This document shows positions 1 through 8,819 of a stretch of DNA of 64,000 nucleotides, one piece after another. Each line of letters opens with the position of its first letter. Position 1 is the stretch's first letter. The stretch is from contig NZ_AP018042.1 in the NCBI RefSeq assembly GCF_002356295.1, positions 3,876,361 through 3,940,360 on the forward strand. The letters run 5' to 3'. Both the position numbers and the translations under genes were made by a program. This stretch comes from Labilibaculum antarcticum. Lineage in GTDB: Bacteria; Bacteroidota; Bacteroidia; Bacteroidales; Marinifilaceae. The notes under the pieces were generated by a model. The model did no database searches. It was not told the origin of the DNA and was given only the letters and a program-made list of their open reading frames with translations.

Positions 1-1446
1 GTGATTGCCTATTTGCCACAGCATTTAACAACCGATAATAGCCGTACTGTATTTGATGAGGCAGCTCAGGCTTTTGCCTCTGTTTTCGAAATGGAGAGGC
101 AGATTGAGCAAATGAACGTGGAATTGGGGACACGAACTGATTTTGAGTCGGATAGTTACTACAAACTGATTGAGAATGTTTCTGCTTTAAGTGAAAAATA
201 CTATTCTATAGAAGAAATAAATTACGATTCTGAAGTTGAAAAAACACTATTTGGATTGGGTTTTGTGAGAGAACATTTTACAAGACCAACAAGCGAATTT
301 AGTGGTGGATGGAGAATGAGAATCGAATTGGCAAAGATTCTTTTACAAAAACCAGATCTGATTCTTTTGGATGAGCCGACTAATCATTTGGATATTGAAT
401 CGATACAATGGTTGGAGGATTTTTTAATAAATTCAGGAAAAGCTGTTGTTATTATTTCTCACGACAGGGCTTTTGTTGATAAAATAACAACCCGAACCAT
501 TGAAATAACAATGGGCCGAATTTACGATTACAAAGTAAACTACTCTGAGTATTTGGAGCTTCGAAAAGACCGAAGAGTTCATCAGCAAAAAGCATTTGAT
601 GAGCAACAAAGAATGATTGCGGATAATCAGGTTTTTATTGATCGTTTCAAGGGCACTTATTCGAAAACATTGGCGGTTCAGTCGCGAGTTAAAATGCTCG
701 AAAAACTCACAATTGTTGAAGTCGATGAGGAAGATAACTCTGCACTGCGTTTAAAATTCCCACCATCACCACGTTCAGGAAATTATCCTGTAATTGCTGA
801 AGATGTAGAGAAGAAATATGGAGATCATGTTGTGTTTTCAGGCGTTAATTTTACGATACAAAGAGGAGAGAAGCTTGCTTTTGTTGGTAAAAACGGAGAA
901 GGGAAGTCCACTTTGGTAAAAGCCATTATGCAGGAAATTAAGCATTCAGGTGCTTTAAATTTAGGGCATAACACAATGATTGGGTATTTTGCTCAGGATC
1001 AGGCTTCGTTGATGGATGAAAATCTTACCGTTTTTCAGACTATTGATGATATTGCAAAGGGAGATGTGCGAACAAAAATTAAAGATATATTAGGGGCTTT
1101 CATGTTTGGCGGGGATAATTCAACCAAGAAAGTGAAAATTCTTTCGGGAGGAGAAAAAACTCGATTGGCAATGATTAAATTGTTGCTGGAGCCTGTTAAT
1201 TTGTTGATTCTTGATGAGCCAACAAATCATCTGGATATGAAAACCAAAGATATTTTGAAAACTGCATTGAAAGAATTTGATGGAACTATAATTCTGGTTT
1301 CTCACGATCGTGATTTTCTGGATGGTTTGGCCGAGAAGGTATACGAATTTGGAAACAAAAAGGTAAAGGAACATTTGGGAGATATTTACTCATTCCTGAG
1401 CAAGAAGAAAATGGAGAATTTAAATGAGCTTGAACGTAAAAATTAG
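1..1446 (+). CDS. ABC-F family ATPase (5' end cut by window edge)
   Basis: Soluble ATPase with two ABC nucleotide-binding domains and no membrane part. The ABC-F family acts on the ribosome (translation factor or ribosome protection). The visible 481 residues start after the first Walker A. Domain 1 shows SGGWR (about 101-105), Walker B LILLDE with the following PTNHLD (about 120-131) and the H-loop SHDRAF (153-158). A charged linker follows (about 160-265), as expected for the P-site tRNA interaction motif. Domain 2 has Walker A GKNGEGKST (296-304), LSGGE (381-385), Walker B LLILDE (401-406) and SHDRD (434-438). The GTG at base 1 opens the frame only because the window starts there. Full ABC-F proteins have roughly 60-70 more residues, including Walker A of domain 1. 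I cannot assign the subfamily (EttA, Uup, YbiT or other). Confidence 0.93.
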   Translation: MIAYLPQHLTTDNSRTVFDEAAQAFASVFEMERQIEQMNVELGTRTDFESDSYYKLIENVSALSEKYYSIEEINYDSEVEKTLFGLGFVREHFTRPTSEFSGGWRMRIELAKILLQKPDLILLDEPTNHLDIESIQWLEDFLINSGKAVVIISHDRAFVDKITTRTIEITMGRIYDYKVNYSEYLELRKDRRVHQQKAFDEQQRMIADNQVFIDRFKGTYSKTLAVQSRVKMLEKLTIVEVDEEDNSALRLKFPPSPRSGNYPVIAEDVEKKYGDHVVFSGVNFTIQRGEKLAFVGKNGEGKSTLVKAIMQEIKHSGALNLGHNTMIGYFAQDQASLMDENLTVFQTIDDIAKGDVRTKIKDILGAFMFGGDNSTKKVKILSGGEKTRLAMIKLLLEPVNLLILDEPTNHLDMKTKDILKTALKEFDGTIILVSHDRDFLDGLAEKVYEFGNKKVKEHLGDIYSFLSKKKMENLNELERKN

Positions 1447-1469
1447 ATCATTAAAATACAATTATATAG

Positions 1470-1497
1470 AAAGAGACGCCATCGCGTCTCTTTTTTT
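1470..1497 (+). terminator. Rho-independent terminator of the ABC-F gene
   Basis: A 10-bp perfect stem (arms 1470-1479 and 1484-1493, core GAGACGC/GCGTCTC) with a CATC loop is followed by a run of T on the plus strand. It lies 24 bases after the ABC-F stop. The gene on the other strand ends at 1510, so the hairpin may also serve it, although the minus-strand T tract is poor. Confidence 0.85.
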
Positions 1498-1509
1498 GTT
1501 GAATATGAT

Positions 1510-2049
1510 TTACTGTTGCAACCATAAGATCACTTTTTCGCAATTCGGTTTCTCTTTTGGAGAAAGAACATCAACAAGCTTTCCATCTTCATCAATCAGG
1601 TATTTTTGGAAATTCCATTTTACTTTGGAATCCATAACTCCATTTTCCGATTTTTGTGTCAACCAACTGTAAATAGGGTGAATGTCATCTCCTTTTACAG
1701 ATATTTTTGACATCATGGGAAAACTAACACCATAATTCTTCGTGCAAAATTCTTTAATTTCCTGATCAGTTCCAGGTTCTTGCCAAAGAAAGTTGTTGGC
1801 AGGAAAGCCTACAATCACGAAGTTTTCAGCTTGATATTCCTGGTATAAAGCCTCAAGTAATTCGTACTGAGGAGTCAATCCGCATTTAGATGCTGTATTA
1901 ACGACCATGACTTTTTTGCCCTTCAAATCAGCAAAATTAAATTCGGAACCATCAATTGAAGTAACGGTAAATTGATGAATGCTTTCTTGGGCATAACTTG
2001 CCAGACTGGAAGCCACAATCAAAATTACTATTGTTAATATTCGTTTCAT
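1510..2049 (-). CDS. Secreted glutathione peroxidase-type thiol peroxidase
   Basis: The 179-residue protein has an N-terminal signal peptide (about 1-20, ending SLASYA-Q), so it probably acts in the periplasm. The thioredoxin-like GPx fold is recognised from NTASKCGLT, with the peroxidatic Cys56, the Gln90 of QEPG, and Trp145-Asn146 in WNFQKYL. Together these form the GPx catalytic tetrad. Cys102 (FCTKNYG) sits where thioredoxin-dependent bacterial and plant GPx enzymes carry the resolving cysteine. It therefore most likely reduces peroxides using thioredoxin rather than glutathione (family knowledge). It is a single gene between two terminators. Confidence 0.9.
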   Translation of the reverse strand: MKRILTIVILIVASSLASYAQESIHQFTVTSIDGSEFNFADLKGKKVMVVNTASKCGLTPQYELLEALYQEYQAENFVIVGFPANNFLWQEPGTDQEIKEFCTKNYGVSFPMMSKISVKGDDIHPIYSWLTQKSENGVMDSKVKWNFQKYLIDEDGKLVDVLSPKEKPNCEKVILWLQQ

Positions 2050-2156
2050 ATTTTATGATTTAAGTAACCATTAAACAAATTAGTCGCTTTTTTGTTCGAA
2101 AACAACATCGGAATACCAAATACTTACAAGGTTTTTTTTCGGTCTTGTTTTGGGAC

Positions 2157-2187
2157 ATAAAAAAAGAGCAACCAGTTAGTTGCTCTT
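2157..2187 (-). terminator. Rho-independent terminator after the C69 dipeptidase gene
   Basis: Perfect 9-bp stem, arms AAGAGCAAC (2164-2172) and GTTGCTCTT (2179-2187), with a six-base loop. Read on the minus strand it is followed by a T run (A run at 2159-2165 on the plus strand). It lies 23 bases beyond the dipeptidase stop. Confidence 0.88.
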
Positions 2188-2210
2188 ATCTCATTCAATA
2201 TTTAGTGTTC

Positions 2211-3797
2211 TTAGAATTTCTCATCGTAATTGGTCCAAATTCCATCGCCAATTTCCCATGCTTTTTCAACCACTTCGTTTCCAAGTTGAATGGTTCTGTT
2301 GGTCAGGAATTCCAATCTTTTTTTCTTATTCAAACTCAAGAATTGCTCATCAATCTTAGCTTGTTCTGCAAAATAGCTCTTTTGCAAAGGAATAAACACC
2401 TTATCGATGTCTTTTCGCATATCTCCCCATCGTTGAGCCGATAATGTACCTAACCTATTGAAAGCCCACCATGCGGATGTACGGGTATAACCCAATATCC
2501 GGGCTTTTACCTTATAGCTTTCAGCCAAATCGGTAGCACCTGCATAAACAGGAATATAAATGGATGTTGCTACATTATCCTGAGCCAACCAAACAATTCC
2601 ACCAACTTCGTCGGGCAACCAGTCGCGACACTGAATAATTGTTGCATACATGGTGTACCAACGAGCGATTGTTCTTTCTCCCAGCTCATTCCATCCGCCA
2701 TTTACACCAAACAATTTATTCATATCATAAGGCATAAAAGGATTTGCAAAAGGAGAGATAACTTCATTCCCTTCTTTATCTGCCTGTTTTATATTTTTCA
2801 CAAAATTATAAGGAGTTCCTTCGTAGTAATCTTTAAAGATCTCCACCAATTTGTCCATTGTTACCTTTTCATCCGGTTTTACCGAAAAAGGATAATCCTT
2901 ATCGTTGGCATCCAAATGCAAAGAAGGAGCGGCCATAGAAAGTACTCGCCATTCTCTTCTTCTTGAAGCCAGAGACAAACGACTCTCAGGTGCATAAACG
3001 TAATTCCAACGGAATGTTTCACCTTCTTTCCACCATCCATTTTCCTTGGCAACATCAAAAATATTAGCCGATGCCATAAAATAATCAGGATTTTTTAAAT
3101 CGATTTCTTTAATGGTACTGGCGTTCGCATTTACTGAAATGTGATCGTTTGGAACTCTTTGAGCAACCCAAACGGCTCCTATTTTTCCTTTTCCAGGACC
3201 AACAACCTCAAAATGCCAAACTTCTTTTTTATCTGCAATGGTAAGACATTCTCCATAATCGCGCCATCCGTACTTTTTTAGCAAATCATCAGCTAAAGTA
3301 ATTGCTTCGCGAGCCGAAGAACATCTTTCCAGCATTAATTGCTGCAAACGCTGACAGTCGATTAAACATTCGGTTGAGAATAGTTCTTCGTGACCTCCAA
3401 AAGTAGATTCGCCAATGGCCAATTGCTTTTCGTTAATACAAGGATAGGCTGTATTTAAAAATTGGTAGGTTTTTTCAGCCTGTTCGATTTCTCCAATTTT
3501 TTTGTGCTGATAGGTTGGCATTGCCAGACTATCGTATGCCGATCGTTCAAACAGTTCAAACTTACTTCCTTTCTCGTGTTTCTTTGCAGGAGAAATATCC
3601 ATCCATGCTCGGGTTCGGTGACTATCATCGGTGTGCGATGTGATAACAGAACCATCGACAGTAGCCATTTTACCCACGGTTATGGTTGTACAACCTTCGG
3701 GAACACCGTTTTTCCAATCCGATTTGTCCTGAGCCATGGTTGAAAATGAAATTGACGCCATTAAAATGAACAGGCTCATTCTAAGTTGTTTATTCAT
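2211..3797 (-). CDS. Secreted C69-family dipeptidase (N-terminal nucleophile hydrolase)
   Basis: A 528-residue dipeptidase of MEROPS family C69 (PepD-like). It has a signal peptide at 1-22 (ending STMA-Q). The sequence EGCTTI then places Cys36 where this family uncovers its N-terminal nucleophile by self-processing. The downstream block GSVITSHTDD and the motif RTRAWMDISP are typical of the family. The protein would cleave dipeptides in the periplasm or outside the cell. The gene lies 49 bases downstream of the CvfB-like gene on the same strand, with no terminator between them, so the two may share a transcript. Specificity cannot be read from the sequence. Confidence 0.9.
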   Translation of the reverse strand: MNKQLRMSLFILMASISFSTMAQDKSDWKNGVPEGCTTITVGKMATVDGSVITSHTDDSHRTRAWMDISPAKKHEKGSKFELFERSAYDSLAMPTYQHKKIGEIEQAEKTYQFLNTAYPCINEKQLAIGESTFGGHEELFSTECLIDCQRLQQLMLERCSSAREAITLADDLLKKYGWRDYGECLTIADKKEVWHFEVVGPGKGKIGAVWVAQRVPNDHISVNANASTIKEIDLKNPDYFMASANIFDVAKENGWWKEGETFRWNYVYAPESRLSLASRRREWRVLSMAAPSLHLDANDKDYPFSVKPDEKVTMDKLVEIFKDYYEGTPYNFVKNIKQADKEGNEVISPFANPFMPYDMNKLFGVNGGWNELGERTIARWYTMYATIIQCRDWLPDEVGGIVWLAQDNVATSIYIPVYAGATDLAESYKVKARILGYTRTSAWWAFNRLGTLSAQRWGDMRKDIDKVFIPLQKSYFAEQAKIDEQFLSLNKKKRLEFLTNRTIQLGNEVVEKAWEIGDGIWTNYDEKF

Positions 3798-3846
3798 AAG
3801 TTAGTGTTGTGTTATTTAGCAATTGTGTGTTGTTTGTTTTCCTTTT

Positions 3847-4710
3847 TTACTTTTTCCCTTTCACAAGAAAAATTCCTGAATCTTCAATGGTAATCAGTTT
3901 TTGTTTATACAACAGACCTACAGTTTTTTTGAAGTTCTTTTTACTCATGTTAAGCAAGCTGTAAATATCTTCAGGGGAGCTCTTGTCATTTACTGGTAGA
4001 AAACCATCTTCTTTTTTTAATAGTGCAAGAAGTTGTTCTCCTGCCTGAGGAATTTCATTCACATAACCTTGTCTTTGCAGACTAACATCAATTTTTCCAT
4101 CAGGTCTAATTTTCTTAATATATGCTTTGCGTATATCTCCACTTCGAACGGGTTCAAAAATTTCATTTTGGTACAACATTCCAAGGGAATCGTTGCCAAT
4201 CAATACCTGATAACCCATGTCATTTCTTCTAGTGATAAGGATCTCTACTTCATCACCTTCTTCGTATGTAGTCTCTACATCTCTAAGAACATTCTCAATT
4301 TTAGCTGTTCCTACAATTCTTTCCGATGCGTTGTCCAGGTAAACAAATATTAAGTAGGAATAATCAACTTGCATATTGTCTCTTTGTTCGCTAAACGGAA
4401 CAAATAAATCTTTAGCTATTCCCCAGTCTAGAAATGCTCCTAAATTATTAACTGTTTTCACTTTTAAGTAAGCAAATTCTCCTACCGTAGCATAAGGAAT
4501 AAGAGTTGTTGCAATAATTCGATTTTCCGAATCACGATAGATAAATACTTTAATAGTATCATCCAATTGGGTTTTTAGAGGTACATATCTGGTTGGCAAA
4601 AGAATTAAAGATTCATCTTCTCCCTGTAAATACACTCCAAAATCGACTATTTTAGCAACTTTTAATTCCGCAAACTGACCAATCATACTCACAATATTAT
4701 ATTTTATCAC
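3847..4710 (-). CDS. cvfB: CvfB-like S1-domain RNA-binding protein
   Basis: The 287-residue cytoplasmic protein has three S1-like beta barrels (about 10-70, 76-138 and 150-212), the last with the typical ending KIDVSLQ. A C-terminal winged-helix-like segment follows (about 222-285, PEDIYSLLNMSKKNFKKTVG). This is the CvfB/YitL architecture, a conserved RNA-binding regulator in Firmicutes and Bacteroidota. The ATG at 4710 opens the frame, but Met9 (4686) starts a more family-like N-terminus (MIGQFAELKV). I cannot decide between them because no clear Shine-Dalgarno precedes either. A -7-like box lies at 4782-4789. Confidence 0.85.
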   Translation of the reverse strand: MIKYNIVSMIGQFAELKVAKIVDFGVYLQGEDESLILLPTRYVPLKTQLDDTIKVFIYRDSENRIIATTLIPYATVGEFAYLKVKTVNNLGAFLDWGIAKDLFVPFSEQRDNMQVDYSYLIFVYLDNASERIVGTAKIENVLRDVETTYEEGDEVEILITRRNDMGYQVLIGNDSLGMLYQNEIFEPVRSGDIRKAYIKKIRPDGKIDVSLQRQGYVNEIPQAGEQLLALLKKEDGFLPVNDKSSPEDIYSLLNMSKKNFKKTVGLLYKQKLITIEDSGIFLVKGKK

Positions 4711-4781
4711 CTTATCTGTATTGAATAAGAATCATTTACAGTTTTAAAGTGTGGTTTCTACTACTCAAAATTTTAACACGG

Positions 4782-4789
4782 CAAAGGTA
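4782..4789 (-). promoter_or_regulatory. Bacteroidota -7 box upstream of the cvfB-like gene
   Basis: Read on the minus strand the sequence is TACCTTTG, matching the TAnnTTTG -7 consensus. It lies about 70 bases upstream of the first possible start codon. I see no good -33 TTG at the usual distance, so this is only a candidate. Confidence 0.4.
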
Positions 4790-5221
4790 AGCATCTTTTT
4801 ATGAAATATTCGTTTGCAGATCCAATTCCGCAATTTCAAATTCAAATTGGTTTTCTCTAAAATTTTCATGGAAAAGAGGTTCTAATTTCTTTGACTCTTC
4901 AAAATCGGTTGTGTTGTACAGCAGATTTTTAAAAACAGAAAATTTTAAATGGGTATTTAGGCTTACGTAGTTACTAACAGTAGGTATTATCTGTTAAATA
5001 CATATAGTTTACAATCAGTAATTCTGCGTGTGTTGGTTTCAGTAGTGTTTTTGTGTTTTGATATGTGGAGATTACAACTTCCGTTATCGATTGCATCCTT
5101 GACTTGGGATTATTAAAGAAAAAAATCACTAATGATATTGGGTGTAAACACCCATTAAATGGGGTATTGTACAACATGTGGCTAATAATGTAGAATTATT
5201 TCTTTAATGGAAAATTGTTTT
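4790..5221. promoter_or_regulatory. Divergent intergenic region with two overlapping palindromes
   Basis: This AT-rich stretch separates the cvfB-like gene from the double carboxyltransferase gene. I see no coding sequence with family resemblance. It contains GGGTGTAAACACCC (5140-5153), a 6+2+6 palindrome. Overlapping its end is CCCATTAAATGGG (5151-5163), a 6+1+6 palindrome. Both lie 60-80 bases upstream of the -7 box of the next gene, which suits an activator or repressor site. The binding protein is unknown. Confidence 0.35.
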
Positions 5222-5229
5222 TATTTTTG
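5222..5229 (+). promoter_or_regulatory. -7 box of the double carboxyltransferase gene
   Basis: TATTTTTG matches TAnnTTTG and lies 89 bases before the ATG at 5319. The -33 region (about 5196-5205) is T-rich but has no clear TTG. It is a plausible promoter with a leader of about 80 bases. Confidence 0.45.
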
Positions 5230-5318
5230 TTTCAGAATTAAATCACATTGATTCGATTCCAATTTATAAGCAACTCTCTCGAGTAATAATTGGGGATCAT
5301 AAATTAACAAGTCAGGGT

Positions 5319-8300
5319 ATGAAAAAAAGGAAGTTATTAGTTAGAGATCTTACATTAAGAGATGGTCAGCAATCTCTTTTTGCTACGAGAATGCCACAGG
5401 CAGAAATTGAAAAGGTATTGCACCTATATAAGAAAGCCAATTTCTATGCAATGGAAGTTTGGGGTGGAGCAGTTCCTGATTCAGTTATGCGATACCTTAA
5501 TGAAGATCCATGGTATCGTTTGGAGTCGATTAAAGAAGTGATAGGCGATGTTTCCAAACTTACTGCCTTATCTCGTGGTCGTAACCTTTTTGGATATTCT
5601 CCATATCCTGAACAAGTAATTGAAGATTTCAATACTCAGGCAGTTAAATCTGGATTGGGTATCATGCGTATTTTCGATTGTTTGAATGATATCGAAAACA
5701 TGAAGTCAACTATCAAGTATGTGAAAGCTGCTGGTGGTATTGCCGATTGTGCGGTTTGTTTTACGGTTGATTCTAAATTTCCTACAAAAAAAGAAGATCT
5801 TGAAAGATTAACGATAAAGAATCTTCCTGATCAAATTTTTGATCTGGATTACTTTGTTGATATGGCTAAGAAGCTTGAAGCTTTAGGTGCCGATATGATT
5901 ACATTAAAAGATATGGCTGGATTGGCTTCACCTTCGTATGCAGGTCAAATCATCCGCCGATTTAAAGAAGAATTAAATATTCCTGTAGATTTCCATTCTC
6001 ACTCTACACCAGGGTATGGTTTGGCTTCTGCTCTTACTGCAATTCTCAATGGCGTTGATATCATCGATACCAATATCATGAATTTTGCAGGTGGATCTGC
6101 AGCACCAGCTTACGAATTGATCTATATTTTCTGCAAGAAATTAGGCATTGAATTAGATGGTGATGCTAAGACTGTTGTTGAAATCAACAAAATTCTGAAA
6201 GAGATTCGTACGAACGCTTTAGCTGATGTTGATAGCTACAAGCAGTTCCCAATTGAATTTGATATTACAAAAGATAAATTGCCTGCTAACATCGATAAAT
6301 TTTTCGATGATGCAATTAAGTATGCCAAAGCCGATAAGGAAGAGGAATTACTTGTTGCCTGTCACGCAATTGAAGCATATTTTAATTTCCCAGCAGCTAA
6401 TCAAATGGTTAAGGATGCGGAAATTCCTGGAGGGATGTATACTAACATGCTTAACCAGTTGAAAGCTTTAGGTTTGGAAACCCTGCTTGAGAGAGTGCTA
6501 GAAGTGGTACCAGTGGTTCGTTTGGACGCTGGCTGTCCGCCATTGGTAACCCCTTCTTCTCAAATTATTGGGGTGCAGGCTGTAAATTGTGTACTTGATG
6601 AGAATTCCGGTCGTCCGTTCTATACCAACGTAAACAACCAGTTCTTCAATTTGGTAAAAGGAGAGTACGGAACAACTCCAATTGACATTGCTCCTGAATT
6701 CCGTAAAAAAATTACCGGGAAAGCAGAACGATCAGCATACGATGTAGATGCTTATGTATCTCCTGAAAATCCAACATTGTCAAAGTACGGAAACGTGAAA
6801 TTGGCTGTTGATAAAAAAGAATTCATGCTATTGGAGCTTTTCCCATTGGTAGCTAAAGGCTATTTGGAAGGAAAGCGTAAAACTGAATTTGAAGCTAAAA
6901 GAGAATCAAATCGTAAGAAAATCGCTGCTGAAAGAGCTGCAATCAAACGTACAGGTAAACTAAAGATTCGTGACCTTACTCTTCGTGATGGTCAGCAATC
7001 ATTGTTTGCTACACGTGTTCCTCAGGCTGAAATTGAAAAAGTTCTTCCGATGTATAAGGAGGCTAACTTTTATGCAATGGAAGTATGGGGTGGTGCAATT
7101 CCTGATTCAGTAATGCGTTACTTAAACGAGGATCCATGGTATCGTTTGGAGTCAATCAAAGAAGTGATTGGTGATGTATCTCACTTAACAGCTCTATCTC
7201 GTGGTAGAAACTTGTTCGGATATTCTCCATATCCTGAATCAGTAATCGAAGGTTTCAACAGAAATGCAGTGAAATCCGGTTTGGGTATCATGCGTATCTT
7301 CGATTGTCTGAATGATGTGAAGAACATGGAAACAACAATAAAGTATATGAAAGAGGCTGGCGGTATTGCCGACTGTGCTGTTTGTTATACTGTTGATCCT
7401 AAGTTCAGCAAAAAACAAAGATGGAAAGCATTGCTATCCGGAAAGAGATTGCCTAAGAAGATTTTCGATGTAGATTACTTCTTAAACAAGGCAAAAGCAA
7501 TGGAAGCTATGGGGGCTGATATGATTACCGTTAAAGATATGGCTGGATTGATTCCACCATCATTGTCAGGTAAGATTATCAGAAGAATGAAAAGTGAATT
7601 GAATGTACCAATTGATTTTCATACTCACTGTACTCCTGGTTACGGATTAGGTGCTGTTTTAATGGCAATTATCAATGGTGTTGATATTGTTGATACAAAC
7701 ATCCTGAACTTTGCAGGTGGACCAGCTGCTCCAGCATTCGAAATCATTCAGATTTTTGCTGATAAGTTAGGCTTGGATACAGGTGTAAATTTAGATGCTG
7801 TTGTTAAAATTAACGCTGAGCTAAAAGGAATACGTGAGCGAATTTCAGAATTCGATTCATACAAAATGTTCCCATTGGAATTCGATATTACAGCTGATTA
7901 TCTTCCAAAAGATATTGATGCATTATTCGATAAAGCTATTGAATTAGCGAAAGCGGATAAGGAAGAAGAATTGTTAGACGTTTGTAACGCTATCGATAAA
8001 TTCTTCAACTTCCCTGCACCAAACGAAGAAGTAAAAGCTGCTGAGATTCCAGGTGGTATGTATACCAACATGTTGGCTCAGTTGAAAGGTTTAGGTTTGG
8101 CCGATTTGTTACCAACTGTACTCTTGAAAGTTCCAGAAGTACGTGTTGCTGCCGGTTGTCCTCCATTGGTTACTCCATCATCACAAATTATTGGTGTGCA
8201 GGCTGTAAACTATGTTTTGGATGTGAATAGCGGAAAAGCTCCATATACAAACGTGAACAATCAATTTGCTAACCTTGTAAAAGGTGAATATGGTGATACT

Positions 8301-8759
8301 CCGATTAATATCGATCCAGAGTACCGTATGAAGATTTGCGGACAGCGTGATGCTACAGTTTTTGATGTAAGCAAATACAAATCACCAGAGAATCCAATAT
8401 TGGAAGAGTTTGGTGGCGTTAAGCTTGCTGAGAACGAGAAAGAAATGTTGTTGTTGGAATTGTTTCCAATGGTTGCAGGTCCATTCTTGAAGAATCGTAA
8501 AGCAGATGCTTACTACGCAGTTATTGAAGCTGAAGAGGCTGAAAAACAAAAAATCATCGACGAGCAAAAAGCGGCTTACAAAGCAATTCCTGCTGACGAG
8601 AAGAAAGCAATATTGCTTAGAGGATTATATAGTTTGGGAGGAACTTCAATTGAGGCTACTGGTGACATTACTCAACCAGAAGAAAAAGAGTCTCGTTTGG
8701 ATCTTAAAACCAAAGAAATGCTTAATAGGATGAGACCTAAAAGCAAATTAGTAGGATAA
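5319..8759 (+). CDS. Tandem double carboxyltransferase (pyruvate carboxylase / oxaloacetate decarboxylase alpha type)
   Basis: The 1146-residue protein consists of two complete HMGL-like TIM-barrel carboxyltransferase domains, copy 1 at about 8-545 and copy 2 at about 550-1090. The copies align without a gap at offset 542. Each has the metal aspartate in LRDGQQ (Asp15, Asp557), the carboxylated lysine in KDMAGL (Lys197, Lys739) and the metal histidines (His226/His228 in FHSHSTPG, His768/His770 in FHTHCTPG). Each also has the threonine of PGGMYTNM (Thr375, Thr917). Between residues 10 and 128 I count only 12 differences. Known relatives move a carboxyl group between biotin and pyruvate/oxaloacetate. 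No biotin-accepting MKM motif is present in the C-terminal tail (about 1090-1146, charged), and no biotin carboxylase or membrane decarboxylase subunit lies nearby. The biotin carrier must be encoded elsewhere. The gene stands alone between a promoter and a strong terminator. Confidence 0.88.
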   Translation: MKKRKLLVRDLTLRDGQQSLFATRMPQAEIEKVLHLYKKANFYAMEVWGGAVPDSVMRYLNEDPWYRLESIKEVIGDVSKLTALSRGRNLFGYSPYPEQVIEDFNTQAVKSGLGIMRIFDCLNDIENMKSTIKYVKAAGGIADCAVCFTVDSKFPTKKEDLERLTIKNLPDQIFDLDYFVDMAKKLEALGADMITLKDMAGLASPSYAGQIIRRFKEELNIPVDFHSHSTPGYGLASALTAILNGVDIIDTNIMNFAGGSAAPAYELIYIFCKKLGIELDGDAKTVVEINKILKEIRTNALADVDSYKQFPIEFDITKDKLPANIDKFFDDAIKYAKADKEEELLVACHAIEAYFNFPAANQMVKDAEIPGGMYTNMLNQLKALGLETLLERVLEVVPVVRLDAGCPPLVTPSSQIIGVQAVNCVLDENSGRPFYTNVNNQFFNLVKGEYGTTPIDIAPEFRKKITGKAERSAYDVDAYVSPENPTLSKYGNVKLAVDKKEFMLLELFPLVAKGYLEGKRKTEFEAKRESNRKKIAAERAAIKRTGKLKIRDLTLRDGQQSLFATRVPQAEIEKVLPMYKEANFYAMEVWGGAIPDSVMRYLNEDPWYRLESIKEVIGDVSHLTALSRGRNLFGYSPYPESVIEGFNRNAVKSGLGIMRIFDCLNDVKNMETTIKYMKEAGGIADCAVCYTVDPKFSKKQRWKALLSGKRLPKKIFDVDYFLNKAKAMEAMGADMITVKDMAGLIPPSLSGKIIRRMKSELNVPIDFHTHCTPGYGLGAVLMAIINGVDIVDTNILNFAGGPAAPAFEIIQIFADKLGLDTGVNLDAVVKINAELKGIRERISEFDSYKMFPLEFDITADYLPKDIDALFDKAIELAKADKEEELLDVCNAIDKFFNFPAPNEEVKAAEIPGGMYTNMLAQLKGLGLADLLPTVLLKVPEVRVAAGCPPLVTPSSQIIGVQAVNYVLDVNSGKAPYTNVNNQFANLVKGEYGDTPINIDPEYRMKICGQRDATVFDVSKYKSPENPILEEFGGVKLAENEKEMLLLELFPMVAGPFLKNRKADAYYAVIEAEEAEKQKIIDEQKAAYKAIPADEKKAILLRGLYSLGGTSIEATGDITQPEEKESRLDLKTKEMLNRMRPKSKLVG

Positions 8760-8786
8760 AGTTTTCTCTTTATATACGCAACCTTA

Positions 8787-8819
8787 AAAGTGCTGCTCTT
8801 CGGAGTGGCGCTTTTTTTT
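8787..8819 (+). terminator. Rho-independent terminator of the double carboxyltransferase gene
   Basis: A hairpin (arms about 8787-8798 and 8803-8814, with some GU pairs) is closed by a TTCG tetraloop at 8799-8802 and followed by eight T. It starts 28 bases after the stop codon. Confidence 0.9.

Noticed and set aside
1424-1672. An 82-codon plus-strand frame overlapping the end of the ABC-F gene
   Set aside because: It crosses the terminator and then runs antisense to the glutathione peroxidase gene, which is a clear family member.
4974-5177. A 67-codon minus-strand frame between the cvfB-like and carboxyltransferase genes
   Set aside because: Low-complexity AT-rich composition, overlaps the palindromes and has no family resemblance.
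5319-8759. Assembly duplication as an explanation of the tandem carboxyltransferase
   Set aside because: The two copies differ at many synonymous positions and at scattered residues throughout, unlike a recent or artificial duplicate.
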